64,000 nucleotides of DNA from Komarekiella atlantica HA4396-MV6 (GCA_019359395.1 JAHHHK010000001.1:248001-312000), one strand, 5' to 3'. Counted from the stretch's first letter, positions 1 to 10,230 are shown. Notes: generated from the letters alone by a model not told the origin. Translations and numbers: made by a program.

Positions 1-1098
1 CAAACTACCAATAAAGATTGTCTTAAGATCTATTCCGTGGCGTTCCTGGTTACGTGTTTGACGTAGCAAATGCCACCATTGCCATAGAGCTAAAACTGTG
101 AAAATTGCCACATCAATAAAGGGTAGCCAGGTTGCTAGAAAGGTGTTCTTAAATTGAGCTTGATAACCAACAGTTCGAGCTTCCCATAGCCAACGGAAAG
201 ACAAGAAATAAAACATGATGCTGAAAAACGCTAGGGTGAGAGTCCGCGCAAAGGGTTGAAATAGCCTGGAAGAAACTCGCCCAAACAGCAAATCATCATA
301 ACTCCACAATAATGCTGGCGGAACAGTAAAGGCGGCTACAGCAATCCAAGGCGGCGCATCTGTGTATGTTAAAACTTGTAGTGATTTAAGATGGAATTGC
401 CAGGATATAACAAATGCGATCGCGGCAATTCTAAAAATCCAACGAGAACGACACAAGTAAGCTAGAGGTACAAACAATACACCTAAAGCTAGGGGTATAT
501 GTTCTATTACTATTCGCCCCAAGGTAAGCTCATTTTGTGTAAAGTACCAATCGGATAATCCTGTTGAATACCCAATTAGCACTAAAATCAGCGCAAGCAT
601 CCCCAAGGAAGTCAAGTGTAGACTGTAAGCCATTAGCAAAACAGCCAATCCCCAACCTAAAAAAAGTTCGTAACTTGAACCGCTAATGTGGAACATCTGC
701 GCCAACAGCGCCATATTTGCACCTATCGTCAACGCACCTAAAATTAGCAAGCCTTCTCCAAAGACCTGTTGACGACGTTTTCGACCTCTTACGGGTTGTC
801 TCCACAAGCTAAAACCAGCAATATTAGTTGTCAGGAATAAACTTAACAGTAGTATTAACCTGGCTTCTCTACTCAAAGCTTGCCAGTTTGCCGCTACAAA
901 GGTGATTACACCTAAGCCTAGCAAGATCGCACCCACTGCAATCAAGATAAAAACAAAGCGATCGCGAGCAGCCGTTTCTAGATTATTAAACTGATATCTT
1001 TGTGCGAGTACTTGGTAAAAATCTGCATCAATAAGTCCTTCATCCCGCCATAGTTGCGCTTCTTGACGCAACTGGCGGCGAAAATTATCAAATATCAT
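1..1098 (-). CDS. DUF2157 membrane protein, 3' end outside the window
   Basis: This reverse-strand frame starts at ATG 1098-1096 and stays open to the window edge, so the C-terminus is missing. The soluble N-terminus (about 45 residues, opening MIFDNFRRQLRQEAQLWRDE) is followed by a series of hydrophobic segments from about residue 47 on. The layout and the N-terminal 'LWRDEGLID' signature match the DUF2157 family of polytopic inner-membrane proteins, whose role is not established. The frame was read directly from the reverse complement over several blocks without a stop. No neighbour in the window shares its orientation, so context says nothing about its job. Confidence 0.8.
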   Translation of the reverse strand, partial: MIFDNFRRQLRQEAQLWRDEGLIDADFYQVLAQRYQFNNLETAARDRFVFILIAVGAILLGLGVITFVAANWQALSREARLILLLSLFLTTNIAGFSLWRQPVRGRKRRQQVFGEGLLILGALTIGANMALLAQMFHISGSSYELFLGWGLAVLLMAYSLHLTSLGMLALILVLIGYSTGLSDWYFTQNELTLGRIVIEHIPLALGVLFVPLAYLCRSRWIFRIAAIAFVISWQFHLKSLQVLTYTDAPPWIAVAAFTVPPALLWSYDDLLFGRVSSRLFQPFARTLTLAFFSIMFYFLSFRWLWEARTVGYQAQFKNTFLATWLPFIDVAIFTVLALWQWWHLLRQTRNQERHGIDLKTIFIGSL

Positions 1099-1678
1099 GA
1101 CCTTCTCCGATGCTGTAAGCAAATAGGATATGTTACGAGAACTAGGCTCGTGATTAAAACGTGATTGATTATACTTTCAATATCAATACAGTATTTTACG
1201 AAAATTCTATTATTGAAATCCTCGTATTTCCACTGAATCTTAATATGACTCACCAGTTCCCAAAAGCTGATTATTTTCTTTCCAGACTGAGATGATTGAA
1301 GATGGCTGGTTTGACCAGTCGTCTTTAGACGATGTCTGAGAAGTCAAAATTGTCATGCTGAATGAAGCGATAGCGTAATGTACCCCTACGCAAAAGCCAA
1401 GCTACAAAGGAGCGTCTCGTAGAGAAGCATCTCAGAAATTAACGGACAATAGAGATTCTTCCTTCCGCTCTGCAAAGCGTCAGAATGACAAAATATACCA
1501 TTACCTAGCTTTTCACACATCCTCTTAGACGGCTTTAGCTATTAGCCTTGGAATTCATTCCTAGGCGGTTGTCGTAACTGTTGCAAAGTCTCAGTTTTAC
1601 CAACAATACATGAGTGTTGTTCAGTTCGTTAATCTTAATTTGGATTAGCAAAAATTAGTTTAAAAAACAATTTATAGG

Positions 1679-2149
1679 ACTTACGCACTAAAGCCTGAAA
1701 CCTAGATCCCCCCTAGCCCCCCTTAAAAAGGGGTGTACACACAAGTCGGAAAAACCTGATCACCAAAGATTTGCAGTATTGCTATTTCGGTGAACTCATT
1801 TGCTATTTCGACGAACTCATTTGCTATTTCGACGAACTCATTTGCTATTTCGACGAACTCATTTGCTATTTCGACGAACTCATTTGCTATTTCGACGAAC
1901 TCATTTGCTATTTCGACGAACTCATTTGCTATTTCGACGAACGCATTTGCTATTTCGACGAACTCATTTGCTATTTCGACGAACGCATTTGTGTGTACAC
2001 CGTAGTTACTTAAGGAGAGGGAAAGATTTTAGCTACGCTAAAAGCAAGGGTGAGGTTTTGGACGAGATGTGTGTATACGGTAGCCTTAAAAAGGGGGGAA
2101 CTTCTAAAGCCCCCTTTTTAAGGGGGTTGGGGGATCTGAGTGCGTAAGT
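1679..2149. mobile_element. Putative non-coding inverted-repeat (MITE-like) element
   Basis: The ends are inverted copies: ACTTACGCACT at 1679-1689 and AGTGCGTAAGT at 2139-2149. Each is followed inward by AGATCCCCC-type and CCCCCTTAAAAAGGGG-type sequence in opposite orientation. Inside lies a second inverted pair (1732-1744 and 1989-2001) flanking a 21-bp tandem array. There is no transposase. The ACTTACGCACT/GATCCCCC ends resemble a dispersed intergenic repeat I recall from Nostoc genomes. Mobility is an inference. Confidence 0.55.
1780..1989. repeat. Ten-copy 21-bp tandem array
   Basis: Ten uninterrupted 21-bp units based on TGCTATTTCGACGAACTCAT plus T. Copy 1 carries GGTGAAC instead of GACGAAC, and copies 8 and 10 carry AACGC instead of AACTC. 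The unit is a multiple of three and lacks stops in all three forward frames, so it creates apparent heptapeptide-repeat ORFs (for example CYFDELI repeated). No start with a ribosome-binding site precedes it, so I regard it as a DNA repeat and not a gene. Confidence 0.9.
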
Positions 2150-2349
2150 TTTGTTTATCCTTTGTATCCTTAAAAGTGCAAGAAATATATCAAGTAATCG
2201 CAGATGCAGAAATCGGAACTACGGGAAAATACCACTTTTACAAGACGTAAACACCGATCTAGGCGATCGCCTTCCTCTTCTTACAATATCCATTGAGAAC
2301 AAAAATTTGATTTCCTTGATCTCTTGGTGGTTCCTTATTCCAAAAGCTT

Positions 2350-4968
2350 ATGCAACCTACTAATCCTAACCAATTTACAGAGAAAGCCTGGGAAGCGATC
2401 GCCCATACTCAGGATATTGTCAAACAATACCAACAACAGCAAATAGAAAGTGAACACCTTCTGAAAGCGCTGCTGGAGCAAGATGGACTTGCTAACGTTA
2501 TTTTGACGAAAGCAGGTGTTAACCTGCAAAAACTGCGTGACCGTACTGAACAATTTCTTCAACGTCAGCCGAAAGTATCTGGTAGCAGCAGTTCTGTATA
2601 CTTAGGACGAAGTTTAGATAAACTTCTCGACCGAGCGGATGCCCATCGTCAAGAATTTAAAGACGAATATATCTCAATTGAACATTTATTGCTAGCTTTT
2701 CCCAAAGACGATCGCTTTGGCAAAGCTTTATTCCAAGAATTCGGTTTAGACGAAGGCAAGCTTAAAAATATTATTAAACAAGTTCGTGGGAGCCAGAAAG
2801 TGACCGACCAAAATCCAGAAGGCAAATACGAAGCACTGGAAAAATATGGGCGTGACCTCACAGAAGCAGCTCGTAATGGTCAACTTGATCCAGTGATTGG
2901 ACGTGATGATGAGATTCGCCGCACTGTGCAAATTTTGTCACGTCGTACCAAGAATAACCCTGTGCTAATTGGTGAACCAGGTGTTGGTAAAACTGCGATC
3001 GCCGAAGGGTTAGCACAGCGTATCGTTGCTGGCGATGTACCCCAGTCGCTTAAAGACCGTAAGCTGATCGCTTTAGATATGGGTGCTTTGATTGCGGGGG
3101 CAAAATTCCGGGGTGAATTTGAAGAACGCCTGAAAGCAGTATTAAAAGAAGTAACTGAATCCGGCGGTAATATTGTTTTATTTATCGATGAAATTCACAC
3201 CGTTGTTGGCGCTGGTGCAACTCAAGGCGCGATGGATGCAGGTAACTTATTAAAACCAATGTTGGCGCGGGGCGAATTGCGCTGCATCGGGGCGACAACT
3301 TTGGATGAATACCGCAAATACATCGAAAAAGATGCCGCACTGGAAAGACGCTTCCAGCAGGTTTTTGTGGATCAGCCTAGTGTAGAAGACACTATTTCAA
3401 TTTTGCGTGGGTTGAGAGAACGTTATGAAAACCACCACGGGGTGAAGATTTCTGATAGTGCTTTAGTTGCAGCAGCCATATTGTCGAGTCGATATATTAG
3501 CGATCGCTTCTTACCAGATAAAGCCATTGATTTGGTAGACGAAGCCGCTGCAAGACTGAAAATGGAAATTACTTCCAAACCAGAAGAACTCGACGAAATT
3601 GATCGTAAGATTCTGCAATTGGAAATGGAGAAGCTATCATTGCAAAAAGAAAGTGATGCAGCTTCTCGTGAACGCTTAGAAAGACTGGAAAAAGAAATTG
3701 CTGATTTCAAAGAAGAACAAAGAACACTAAATGCTCAATGGCAATCAGAAAAAGATATTATTGACAAAATTCAATCTGTGAAAAAAGAGATTGAACGAGT
3801 CAACCTAGAGATTCAGCAATCAGAACGTGACTACGATCTCAACCGCGCTGCGGAGTTAAAATTTGGCAAGTTAACGAGTTTACATCGCCAATTAGAAGCA
3901 GCAGAAAATGAACTAGCGAACGCCCAAAGAACTGGCAAATCACTGTTACGAGAGGAAGTAACAGAAGCAGATATTGCCGAAATTATTTCTAAGTGGACAG
4001 GGATTCCTATTAGCAAGTTGGTGGAATCAGAAAAAGAGAAACTGCTGCACTTAGAAGACGAATTACATCACCGAGTAATTGGCCAAGATGAAGCAGTCAC
4101 AGCTGTAGCGGATGCAATTCAGCGATCGCGCGCGGGATTGGCTGACCCGAATCGTCCCATCGCTAGCTTTATTTTCCTTGGGCCGACGGGTGTAGGTAAA
4201 ACCGAGTTGGCGAAAGCGTTAGCGGCGTATATGTTCGACACCGAAGACGCGCTAGTGCGGATTGATATGTCAGAGTATATGGAGAAACACGCTGTTTCTC
4301 GGCTGATTGGTGCGCCTCCAGGATACGTCGGTTACGAAGAAGGTGGACAATTAACGGAAGCAATTCGGCGTCGCCCCTACTCAGTGATTCTCTTCGACGA
4401 AATCGAGAAAGCACACCCCGATGTATTCAATATCTTCCTGCAAATTCTTGATGATGGTCGCGTCACTGATGCCCAAGGTCATAAGGTGGACTTCAAGAAC
4501 GCTATTATTATCATGACTAGCAACATCGGTTCGCAATACATTCTTGATGTCGCCGGGGATAACGCACACTACGACGAAATGCGCCGCCGGGTGATGGAGG
4601 CGATGCGAAATAGCTTCCGTCCAGAGTTCCTCAACCGAATTGACGAAATCATCATCTTCCACGGTTTGGATAAGAAGGAATTGCGGCAAATTGTACTGTT
4701 ACAAGTGGAGAGATTACGACAAAGACTGAGCGATCGCAAAATATCTCTGAGACTTTCTGATGCGGCTCTTGACTTTTTAGCCGAAGTAGGATACGACCCT
4801 GTATTTGGAGCGCGTCCACTAAAGCGAGCAATTCAGCGGGAGTTAGAAACTCAAATTGCCAAGGCAATTTTGCGCGGCGAATTTAACGACGGCGACACCA
4901 TCTTTGTGGATGTGGAGAATGAACGCTTGTCTTTTAGTCGCTTACCTGTTGAGTTGTTTACCAGCTAA
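2350..4968 (+). CDS. clpB: ATP-dependent disaggregase ClpB (Hsp104 family)
   Basis: 872 residues, the normal length for ClpB. The protein threads aggregated polypeptides through a hexameric ring together with the DnaK system in the cytoplasm. Seen in order: Clp N-domain repeats (about 1-145); first AAA+ module with Walker A GEPGVGKT at 208-215 and Walker B 'LFIDEIH'; a long coiled-coil middle domain (about 400-530) that separates ClpB from ClpA/ClpC; second AAA+ module with Walker A GPTGVGKT at 611-618 and 'LFDEIEK'; and a C-terminal D2-small domain. ATG 2350 gives the canonical N-terminus, although no strong ribosome-binding site is visible. A rho-independent terminator follows. Cyanobacteria often carry two ClpB paralogs; which one this is cannot be told from sequence alone. 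Confidence 0.97.
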   Translation: MQPTNPNQFTEKAWEAIAHTQDIVKQYQQQQIESEHLLKALLEQDGLANVILTKAGVNLQKLRDRTEQFLQRQPKVSGSSSSVYLGRSLDKLLDRADAHRQEFKDEYISIEHLLLAFPKDDRFGKALFQEFGLDEGKLKNIIKQVRGSQKVTDQNPEGKYEALEKYGRDLTEAARNGQLDPVIGRDDEIRRTVQILSRRTKNNPVLIGEPGVGKTAIAEGLAQRIVAGDVPQSLKDRKLIALDMGALIAGAKFRGEFEERLKAVLKEVTESGGNIVLFIDEIHTVVGAGATQGAMDAGNLLKPMLARGELRCIGATTLDEYRKYIEKDAALERRFQQVFVDQPSVEDTISILRGLRERYENHHGVKISDSALVAAAILSSRYISDRFLPDKAIDLVDEAAARLKMEITSKPEELDEIDRKILQLEMEKLSLQKESDAASRERLERLEKEIADFKEEQRTLNAQWQSEKDIIDKIQSVKKEIERVNLEIQQSERDYDLNRAAELKFGKLTSLHRQLEAAENELANAQRTGKSLLREEVTEADIAEIISKWTGIPISKLVESEKEKLLHLEDELHHRVIGQDEAVTAVADAIQRSRAGLADPNRPIASFIFLGPTGVGKTELAKALAAYMFDTEDALVRIDMSEYMEKHAVSRLIGAPPGYVGYEEGGQLTEAIRRRPYSVILFDEIEKAHPDVFNIFLQILDDGRVTDAQGHKVDFKNAIIIMTSNIGSQYILDVAGDNAHYDEMRRRVMEAMRNSFRPEFLNRIDEIIIFHGLDKKELRQIVLLQVERLRQRLSDRKISLRLSDAALDFLAEVGYDPVFGARPLKRAIQRELETQIAKAILRGEFNDGDTIFVDVENERLSFSRLPVELFTS

Positions 4969-4984
4969 CTCCAGATCATCTCAC

Positions 4985-5025
4985 AAAAAAACGCAGAGGC
5001 GCGGAGAACGTCTTTGCGTTTTTTT
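4985..5025 (+). terminator. Intrinsic terminator after clpB
   Basis: An 11-base A-rich arm ending ACGCA (4985-4995) pairs with TGCG followed by a T tract (5015-5025), 17 bases after the clpB stop. The stem ends in a T run, as expected for a rho-independent terminator. Confidence 0.75.
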
Positions 5026-5126
5026 GAAACTCTTGGTTTGCAAGCACTTAGGATATCAAGCCTATCAAGCTCAATGCAAAAGCTATAATTTGCTCATAAT
5101 TCAACACCTGAGCGTTAAAGGTCAGT

Positions 5127-5366
5127 ATGGTCACGATTGTGAACAAGCCCTCCTCTCTAATTCACGAGATTTGTATTGAGAAAGTGGACAAGTGGAGTTT
5201 ATTTAAGTTTAGTGAGTCGCTCCAACTCCGTATGGAGGAGTTATTAGAGAAGAAAAAGGCGGATCAGTTAACGTCTGAAGAGGTTGGAGAACTTGATGCA
5301 ATTGGGGAGTTGGATCGAATTTTTACGCACATTAATGCGATGATTGCCGCTCAACATGGCAATTAG
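5127..5366 (+). CDS. Small conserved-looking protein upstream of HNH gene
   Basis: 79 residues opening MVTIVNKPSSLIHEICIEKV, with a charged helical middle (EELLEKKKADQLTSEEVGEL). I do not recognise a catalytic motif. Its stop overlaps the start of the HNH reading frame by 11 bases, so the two are probably translated together as a two-gene cassette. As I recall, similar small proteins sit in front of HNH genes in other cyanobacteria, but that is memory and not a search result. Function unknown; it might be a partner or regulator of the nuclease. Confidence 0.6.
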   Translation: MVTIVNKPSSLIHEICIEKVDKWSLFKFSESLQLRMEELLEKKKADQLTSEEVGELDAIGELDRIFTHINAMIAAQHGN

Positions 5367-5808
5367 TGATGTAACGCGCCAGCTTGTTCGAGAACGAGCA
5401 AACTATTTATGTGAATATTGCCATTCCTCAGAACGTCTAAGCGCCAATCGCTTCACTATTGATCATGTAATTCCCAGATCCTTAGATGGCTCGGATGACC
5501 TGAGTAATCTCGCCCTGGCTTGTCGCCGTTGTAATGAGCGACGCTACAACTTTGTGGCGGGTGTTGATCCCGAAACTCAAGAAATTGCCCCAATTTTCAA
5601 TCCTCGTCTTCAGAAATAGAAAGAACATTTTGTCTGGACAAATGATGGAGCAGTGATTCAAGGTATGACACCCACAGGTCGAGCAACTTGCATTCGCCTG
5701 GATTTGAACGATATGCGCTATCCAGAAGAGGATTCCATTCGAGCTACAAGACGCTTCTGGATTCAAACCGAATTGCATCCTCCGTTAGGCGATCCATGTC
5801 AAGATTGA
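5356..5808 (+). pseudogene. HNH endonuclease interrupted by an amber codon
   Basis: Starting at ATG 5356, the first 87 codons give an HNH nuclease domain: Cys pair CEYC, then IDHVIPRSLDG (the catalytic DH and HNH core), then LACRRCNERR (second Cys pair and final N). At 5617-5619 TAG ends the frame. The frame then continues without another stop to TGA 5806-5808, reading KEHFVWTNDGAVIQGMTPTG, the usual C-terminal tail of these cyanobacterial HNH proteins, in which a Trp normally follows QK. A single TGG-to-TAG change therefore explains the stop. The HNH core is intact, so the 87-residue product could still fold. An upstream in-frame start at 5344 is possible. Confidence 0.75.
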
Positions 5809-5954
5809 TTATGTGAATTGCAGCAGCACAATGCGAGGTGTTTAGTAGTTTAAATAGTTTATCTGGCGCAGAGGCGCAAAAAAGAGCGCTAATAAATATG
5901 AGTTGAAAAGACGCCTTCCTCAATAGTAAAAGCATCTTTTCGCCATAAATTCCC

Positions 5955-6530
5955 CTAAAATATCGAACCTGGCTGCTGCAAAAACTCCTCTTCCTCTGGA
6001 GTTGAGAGGCGTCCCAAAATACTATTACGATGAGGAAAGCGCCCAAAACGCTCAATTATTTCTCTGTGACGAAATGCGTACTCAATTGCGCTAGCACTAT
6101 TAGGATCATCACTGAGTTTTTGAAACAGTTTCACACACTGACGCTGATGATCAGGATTTTCGCTGTGTTCAAAGGGCAAATAGATAAACCAACGTTGCAC
6201 AGGCAATAATTCGTGCTCGTAGCCTTGTTTAACAGCGTGTTGCGCGGCTGAGAGTGCTTCCCAGTCGGTTGCAAAGGCTTCGGGGGTGTCGCGAAACATA
6301 TTTCGGGGGAATTGATCTAATAGCAGAATCAGTGCTAAACAAGTTTCAGGTAAATCTATCCACTCATCTAAATATCCTGCTGCTGCCTTTTGGTAATCTT
6401 TGAGAAACCGGGTTCGCAGTTCTTCATCACAATCTGGTTTTTTGCTAAACCAAAATTGCCGAGGTTTGCCGTAACCCAGTTCATCAGGCTGACCAAACCA
6501 AAATTCCAAAATAGTTTTTGCCTGTGACAT
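5955..6530 (-). CDS. DUF924 family protein
   Basis: 191 residues. The opening 'ILEFWFGQPDELGYGKPRQFWF' and the central 'LILLLDQFPRNMFRDTPEAFATD' with later 'YLPFEHSEN' are the hallmark segments of the DUF924 family, an all-helical, TPR-like fold of unknown biochemical role found across bacteria and fungi. Length is typical. The gene sits 5 bases downstream of the SRPBCC gene on the same strand, so they are probably co-transcribed. No membrane segment or signal peptide is seen. Confidence 0.85.
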   Translation of the reverse strand: MSQAKTILEFWFGQPDELGYGKPRQFWFSKKPDCDEELRTRFLKDYQKAAAGYLDEWIDLPETCLALILLLDQFPRNMFRDTPEAFATDWEALSAAQHAVKQGYEHELLPVQRWFIYLPFEHSENPDHQRQCVKLFQKLSDDPNSASAIEYAFRHREIIERFGRFPHRNSILGRLSTPEEEEFLQQPGSIF

Positions 6531-6535
6531 TGCTG

Positions 6536-7093
6536 TTATTGACCCTTACAAAGCACTTGGCGCATTTTACGCATATTCGTAGGTAACTCGAAGTTCATTG
6601 CTTGTTGAATGAAAACTGAGGGTATTGGAATCAGAGGCGTAGCTTGCACAGTATAAGCAAGTAATGTGCCGTTACCGCAATCTTTTAGCTCTAAATTAGC
6701 GGCAAAATCCTCAAAAGTCCCTTTTTCCATTTGAAATTGAATTTGCTGGCCAAGCACTTCTACCACGTGAAGGTAAATTTCGACTTGAGCTGTAAAGAAG
6801 AAAAAAGCTTTTTGTGCTGCTTGGTACAGATACTTGACTTCCCCTCTGGACATTACTTCACTTTTGGTGATATCGGGAAAATATTGTACCCAACGGGGGT
6901 AATCAGTTAATTGCTGCCATACTTGCGATCGCACCATCGGTAAGTACATCCAGGCTGTCACCGCACCACCCCAAGCCTTGTGCGATCGCGTCTGTACCAA
7001 AATTTCACCCTGCACTAGCAAATTTTGCTTGTCTTGATTCCAAGCCATATCCGAACCTGTAATAATTGATTCTGAGATATAAGACGCAGACAT
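6536..7093 (-). CDS. SRPBCC/START-like lipid-binding protein
   Basis: 185 residues. The central part (WMYLPMVRSQVWQQLTDYPR, then QYFPDITKSEV) is the classic beginning of a polyketide-cyclase/SRPBCC helix-grip domain, which binds a hydrophobic ligand. The ligand cannot be told. I keep ATG 7093 because GAGGAG lies upstream, though 14 bases away. An internal ATG at 7048 (MAWNQDK) is the alternative start. It probably forms an operon with the downstream DUF924 gene. Confidence 0.7.
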   Translation of the reverse strand: MSASYISESIITGSDMAWNQDKQNLLVQGEILVQTRSHKAWGGAVTAWMYLPMVRSQVWQQLTDYPRWVQYFPDITKSEVMSRGEVKYLYQAAQKAFFFFTAQVEIYLHVVEVLGQQIQFQMEKGTFEDFAANLELKDCGNGTLLAYTVQATPLIPIPSVFIQQAMNFELPTNMRKMRQVLCKGQ

Positions 7094-8184
7094 ATTGATT
7101 TTAGTTACTCCTCAACCATCCACCTAAAAAGGTTAAAACTTCAAGCTATTTAAGCTTGATCTACTCTAACCCCTTAAATTTTAATTCCAGTCCAGACATT
7201 ATATTTTTCGGAAACTGTAATTTTTTGGTAATTATTCCGATAATTTACTTAAAAAACTGTATTTGTTATCACAATTTACACTATAAATCCTTAAGTGAAT
7301 TTAATAGTAAGTAAATAGACGTAATTAAATCTTAGATAAAATTTTTGTTCGTAGTGAGCGATTGATCGCTTTGTGTAAAGTTTGAAATGAGGCGTTGTCG
7401 CATGAATAGGGAGAAATATTAAATTTACTTACTTCCCATTTCACGCCCAGTTTGACCATGAAGACCAAAGCAAGGTACAAACTTCGCAATTGCCATGCTT
7501 ATGATGCGGCGCTTACGCGTTGAGGCAGTATCAATTTCTCGGTAAGCAAGGAAGTCATAGAGCAATGGCGCAACAAGACAAGACGAAAGAGAGCCTCTAA
7601 CTATTACAGCGACGTAGCGATGCCTTCGGCAAATAATAGTTAATATAACCTTTCCTTATCTTATTAATGATTGCAATCAAAGTTGCTAACAAGTATAGCA
7701 TTTTATCTATGGAAGCAATTTAATATTTATTTAATATTGAGGCTGATGAATGAACAACATGGACGTATAAGGCTGTAAGCTATTGTTAACCGCATTGAAG
7801 TTGGCAATAAATAAAACTTGCAATTTCTGTAAGTTTTTTTAGTCAAATTTTTGAACCGTCTTAGACCTAAGCCTTATCTATAGGGGATTCGTATTCAGCG
7901 AGTCCCTATCTAGAAAGGTACTATAGTCTGCTGGTTTGCAAAGAATTTAAGTTTTCTTGGTCTAATTTCTCATGCTCATAAAACATAAAATTTACTCAAA
8001 GTCGCTGGCAATTTTTACAAATCAAAATTTATTTCGCTGTTTTTTTTAATTACAACCCCAGTATGCCATTGACTAATACTATCTCTTTTAGTAACTTACG
8101 AGACGATTTATTCGGTAGTGTAACTACTGCGATCGCTTCTTTGCCTATATGCCTTAAGAATTAATCACCAACACAAATAAAAAC
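7094..8184. other. 1.1-kb AT-rich divergent intergenic region
   Basis: This gap separates the minus-strand SRPBCC gene from the plus-strand antiporter gene, so it must hold both promoters. It is AT-rich and I find no credible protein frame. An imperfect inverted repeat built on AACTATTA (about 7600) and TAATAGTT (about 7635) surrounds GATGCCTTCGGC, a motif typical of interspersed cyanobacterial repeats. No other structure is clear. Confidence 0.5.
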
Positions 8185-9600
8185 ATGATTTTTTTAGAAC
8201 CAATAGTTAATTCGTTTACTTGGTTAAATTTTCTTCCGGTAGGTTTACAGCCTCTTTTACTAGCAACAACCCACGAGGCTGAATATGCTCCTATTGTCCT
8301 CACTGGAGTGTTACTAAGTTTAGTAGTCATTTATCTGGCTAGTAAAATTGGTGGCGAATTATCTAGAATGATGGACTTACCTCCTGTATTAGGAGAATTA
8401 GTAGGTGGCGTGATTGTAGGTGCTTCTGCCCTGCATTTGGTAGTATTTCCCGACAGCGGAGCAGCTGCTACCGACTCCATCATCATGACTATCCTGCAAT
8501 TTATTAACAACCTCACTCCTGATGCAGTCACATCAATCTTTCAAACTCAGAGTGAAGTTGTTTCCGTTCTCGCCGAACTCGGTGTAATCATTCTGTTATT
8601 TGAAATTGGTCTAGAATCAGACTTAAAAGAATTACAGAAAGTCGGTTATCAAGCGACAATTGTTGCTTGTGTTGGGGTAGCTGTTCCTTTTGCGGCTGGC
8701 ACGGCTGGACTGATTTTATTGTTTCATGCCCCAGTCATTCCGGCAATTTTTGCAGGTGCAGCACTGACAGCTACTAGTATTGGAATTACCTCTAAAGTTT
8801 TGTCAGAAATTGGTCAGTTAAAATCTCGTGAAGGCCAAATTATTGTAGGTGCAGCCGTCATTGATGACATTTTAGGTATCATCGTTTTGGCAGTAGTTGC
8901 AAGTCTTGCCAAAACTGGCGAAGTTGATATTTTCAACGTGATTTATCTAATTGTCAGCGCTACTGTATTTCTGATTGGCTCGATTCTCCTCGGCAAATAT
9001 TTCAATCAGAGTTTTGTAGCCATTGCTGATAAATTGCAAACGCGAGGAAACTTAATTATCCCAGCATTTATCTTTGCCTTTTTTATGGCTTTTTTGGGTA
9101 ATGCGATTCATTTAGAAGCTATCTTAGGCGCATTTGCAGCTGGCTTAGTTTTGGATGAAACCGATAAACGCAAAGAATTAGATGAGCAGGTTAAACCTGT
9201 TGCTGATATTTTAGTACCAGTTTTCTTTGTAACAGTTGGCGCGAAAGTTGATTTAGGCGTTCTTAATCCTTTAGTCCCCGGAAATAGAGAAGGATTAATT
9301 ATTGCTGCCTTCTTAATTGTGGTAGCGATGATCGGTAAAGTTGTCACAGGTTGGTCGATTTTCGGCCAAGCTGGAATTAACCGATTAGCGGTTGGTGTGG
9401 GGATGATTCCTCGTGGCGAAGTTGGGTTAGTGTTCGCGGCGATTGGTGCAGCTAGTGGTACCCTTGATAAACCATTACAAGCTGCGATCGTGATCATGGT
9501 GATTTTGACAACCTTCGTAGCTCCGCCTTTATTGCGGTTTGCATTTAAACAATCACCAGAAGAAAAAGAATCTTTAGAGAAAGCCAATTTAATCGGCTAG
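8185..9600 (+). CDS. CPA2-family cation:proton antiporter
   Basis: 471 residues with about a dozen hydrophobic segments. It belongs to the monovalent cation:proton antiporter-2 family (NapA/KefB-like), which exchanges Na+ or K+ for protons across the membrane. The membrane-embedded double-aspartate motif VIDDILG is present, with Asp227 and Asp228. A DD pair is usual in electrogenic members such as NapA. 'GLELDL'-like (IGLESDLKEL) and 'IPRGEVGLV' segments are also typical. There is no C-terminal TrkA-N/RCK domain. It lies just upstream of, but is separated by 294 bases from, the Mrp operon, so the region is concentrated on pH and sodium homeostasis. Confidence 0.9.
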   Translation: MIFLEPIVNSFTWLNFLPVGLQPLLLATTHEAEYAPIVLTGVLLSLVVIYLASKIGGELSRMMDLPPVLGELVGGVIVGASALHLVVFPDSGAAATDSIIMTILQFINNLTPDAVTSIFQTQSEVVSVLAELGVIILLFEIGLESDLKELQKVGYQATIVACVGVAVPFAAGTAGLILLFHAPVIPAIFAGAALTATSIGITSKVLSEIGQLKSREGQIIVGAAVIDDILGIIVLAVVASLAKTGEVDIFNVIYLIVSATVFLIGSILLGKYFNQSFVAIADKLQTRGNLIIPAFIFAFFMAFLGNAIHLEAILGAFAAGLVLDETDKRKELDEQVKPVADILVPVFFVTVGAKVDLGVLNPLVPGNREGLIIAAFLIVVAMIGKVVTGWSIFGQAGINRLAVGVGMIPRGEVGLVFAAIGAASGTLDKPLQAAIVIMVILTTFVAPPLLRFAFKQSPEEKESLEKANLIG

Positions 9601-9716
9601 TGCCACAGGGCGGAAGTCAAAAGTTTTGTATATTAAGGCTTTTGCAATTTTTAAAATTGTAGCTTGATTTACGCTGTGCTGTACTAGTAGTCTGTCAAAC
9701 TAGTAATGAAAAGTTT

Positions 9717-9767
9717 GTAGTAAGCACTAAAGTGCTTAGAAAAAAAGAACTAAAGTCCTTACTACCA
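9717..9767. repeat. Imperfect inverted repeat between antiporter genes
   Basis: GTAGTAAGCACTAAAGTGCT is mirrored by ACTAAAGTCCTTACTAC about 30 bases later, giving a hairpin with an A-rich loop. This resembles a dispersed Nostoc intergenic repeat. It could act as a terminator for the upstream antiporter gene, but it lacks a T tract. Confidence 0.5.
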
Positions 9768-9894
9768 ACTTGTTTATTTCTCAATTCAAAGCTGACCGCT
9801 CACTAGTTACTTTTACCTTTTAATACAAGATAGGTAAAAAAGACGAATTGTATCTTCTCTTTTACCTTCAACTTTTATCCAACAGGCAATTCCA

Positions 9895-10230
9895 GTGTTA
9901 GAAGCGTGCATATTCGCAACAATATTATGCGGATTTTTCGGCATCATCCTTAAAAAAAACCTTGTTATGAAAATCATCTCCATGGATGTCATGAGCACAG
10001 GGGTTATCGCCTATTACGTGCTAGTTGCATCACGAGATGGCTTGTTCACACCAATTGTTGGAAACGTCAAAAATGGTGCTTATGCTGATCCGGTTCCCCA
10101 GGCGGTTATATTAACGGCGATTGTGATCGGCTTTTCGATTCAGGCTTTAATGCTGGTCGGTGTTATGAAATTGGCACGGGATAATCCGACTTTGGAAAGC
10201 AATGAAATCGAGAAGAACAATATGCCATGA
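9895..10230 (+). CDS. mrpC: Mrp antiporter subunit C (NuoK-like)
   Basis: 111 residues with three hydrophobic segments, related to NuoK and MnhC/MrpC. 'GFFGIILKKNLVMKIISMDVM' and 'DPVPQAVILTAIVIGFSIQAL' are typical of the family; the second contains the conserved 'DPxPQALxLTAIVI' stretch. MrpC is a membrane subunit of the multisubunit Na+/H+ antiporter. I use GTG 9895 because it gives a normal length. Its stop overlaps the mrpD start in an ATGA arrangement. First gene of a seven-gene overlapping operon. Confidence 0.85.
   Translation: MLEACIFATILCGFFGIILKKNLVMKIISMDVMSTGVIAYYVLVASRDGLFTPIVGNVKNGAYADPVPQAVILTAIVIGFSIQALMLVGVMKLARDNPTLESNEIEKNNMP

Larger units (their letters stand above)
1099..2349. 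other. 1.25-kb intergenic region rich in repeats
   Basis: No convincing gene is present between the DUF2157 gene and clpB. At 1411-1431 there is a dispersed motif containing GCGTCTCGTAGAGA, which recurs at 61905-61918. The nested repeat element at 1679-2149 fills most of the second half. The remaining 200 bases before clpB show no clear ribosome-binding site or promoter motif that I can defend. Confidence 0.6.

Noticed and set aside
1780-1989. Possible CRISPR array
   Set aside because: The units are contiguous with no spacers and there are no cas genes in the window.
1771-2147. Three overlapping frames made of heptapeptide repeats (CYFDELI, NSFAIST, MLFRRTH types)
   Set aside because: They arise because a 21-bp unit without stops is open in every forward frame. 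No ribosome-binding site, and the ends fall in repeat sequence.
9108-9587. 159-codon antisense frame inside the antiporter gene
   Set aside because: A shadow of a membrane-protein gene on the other strand; Ala/Pro/Thr-rich with no family resemblance.
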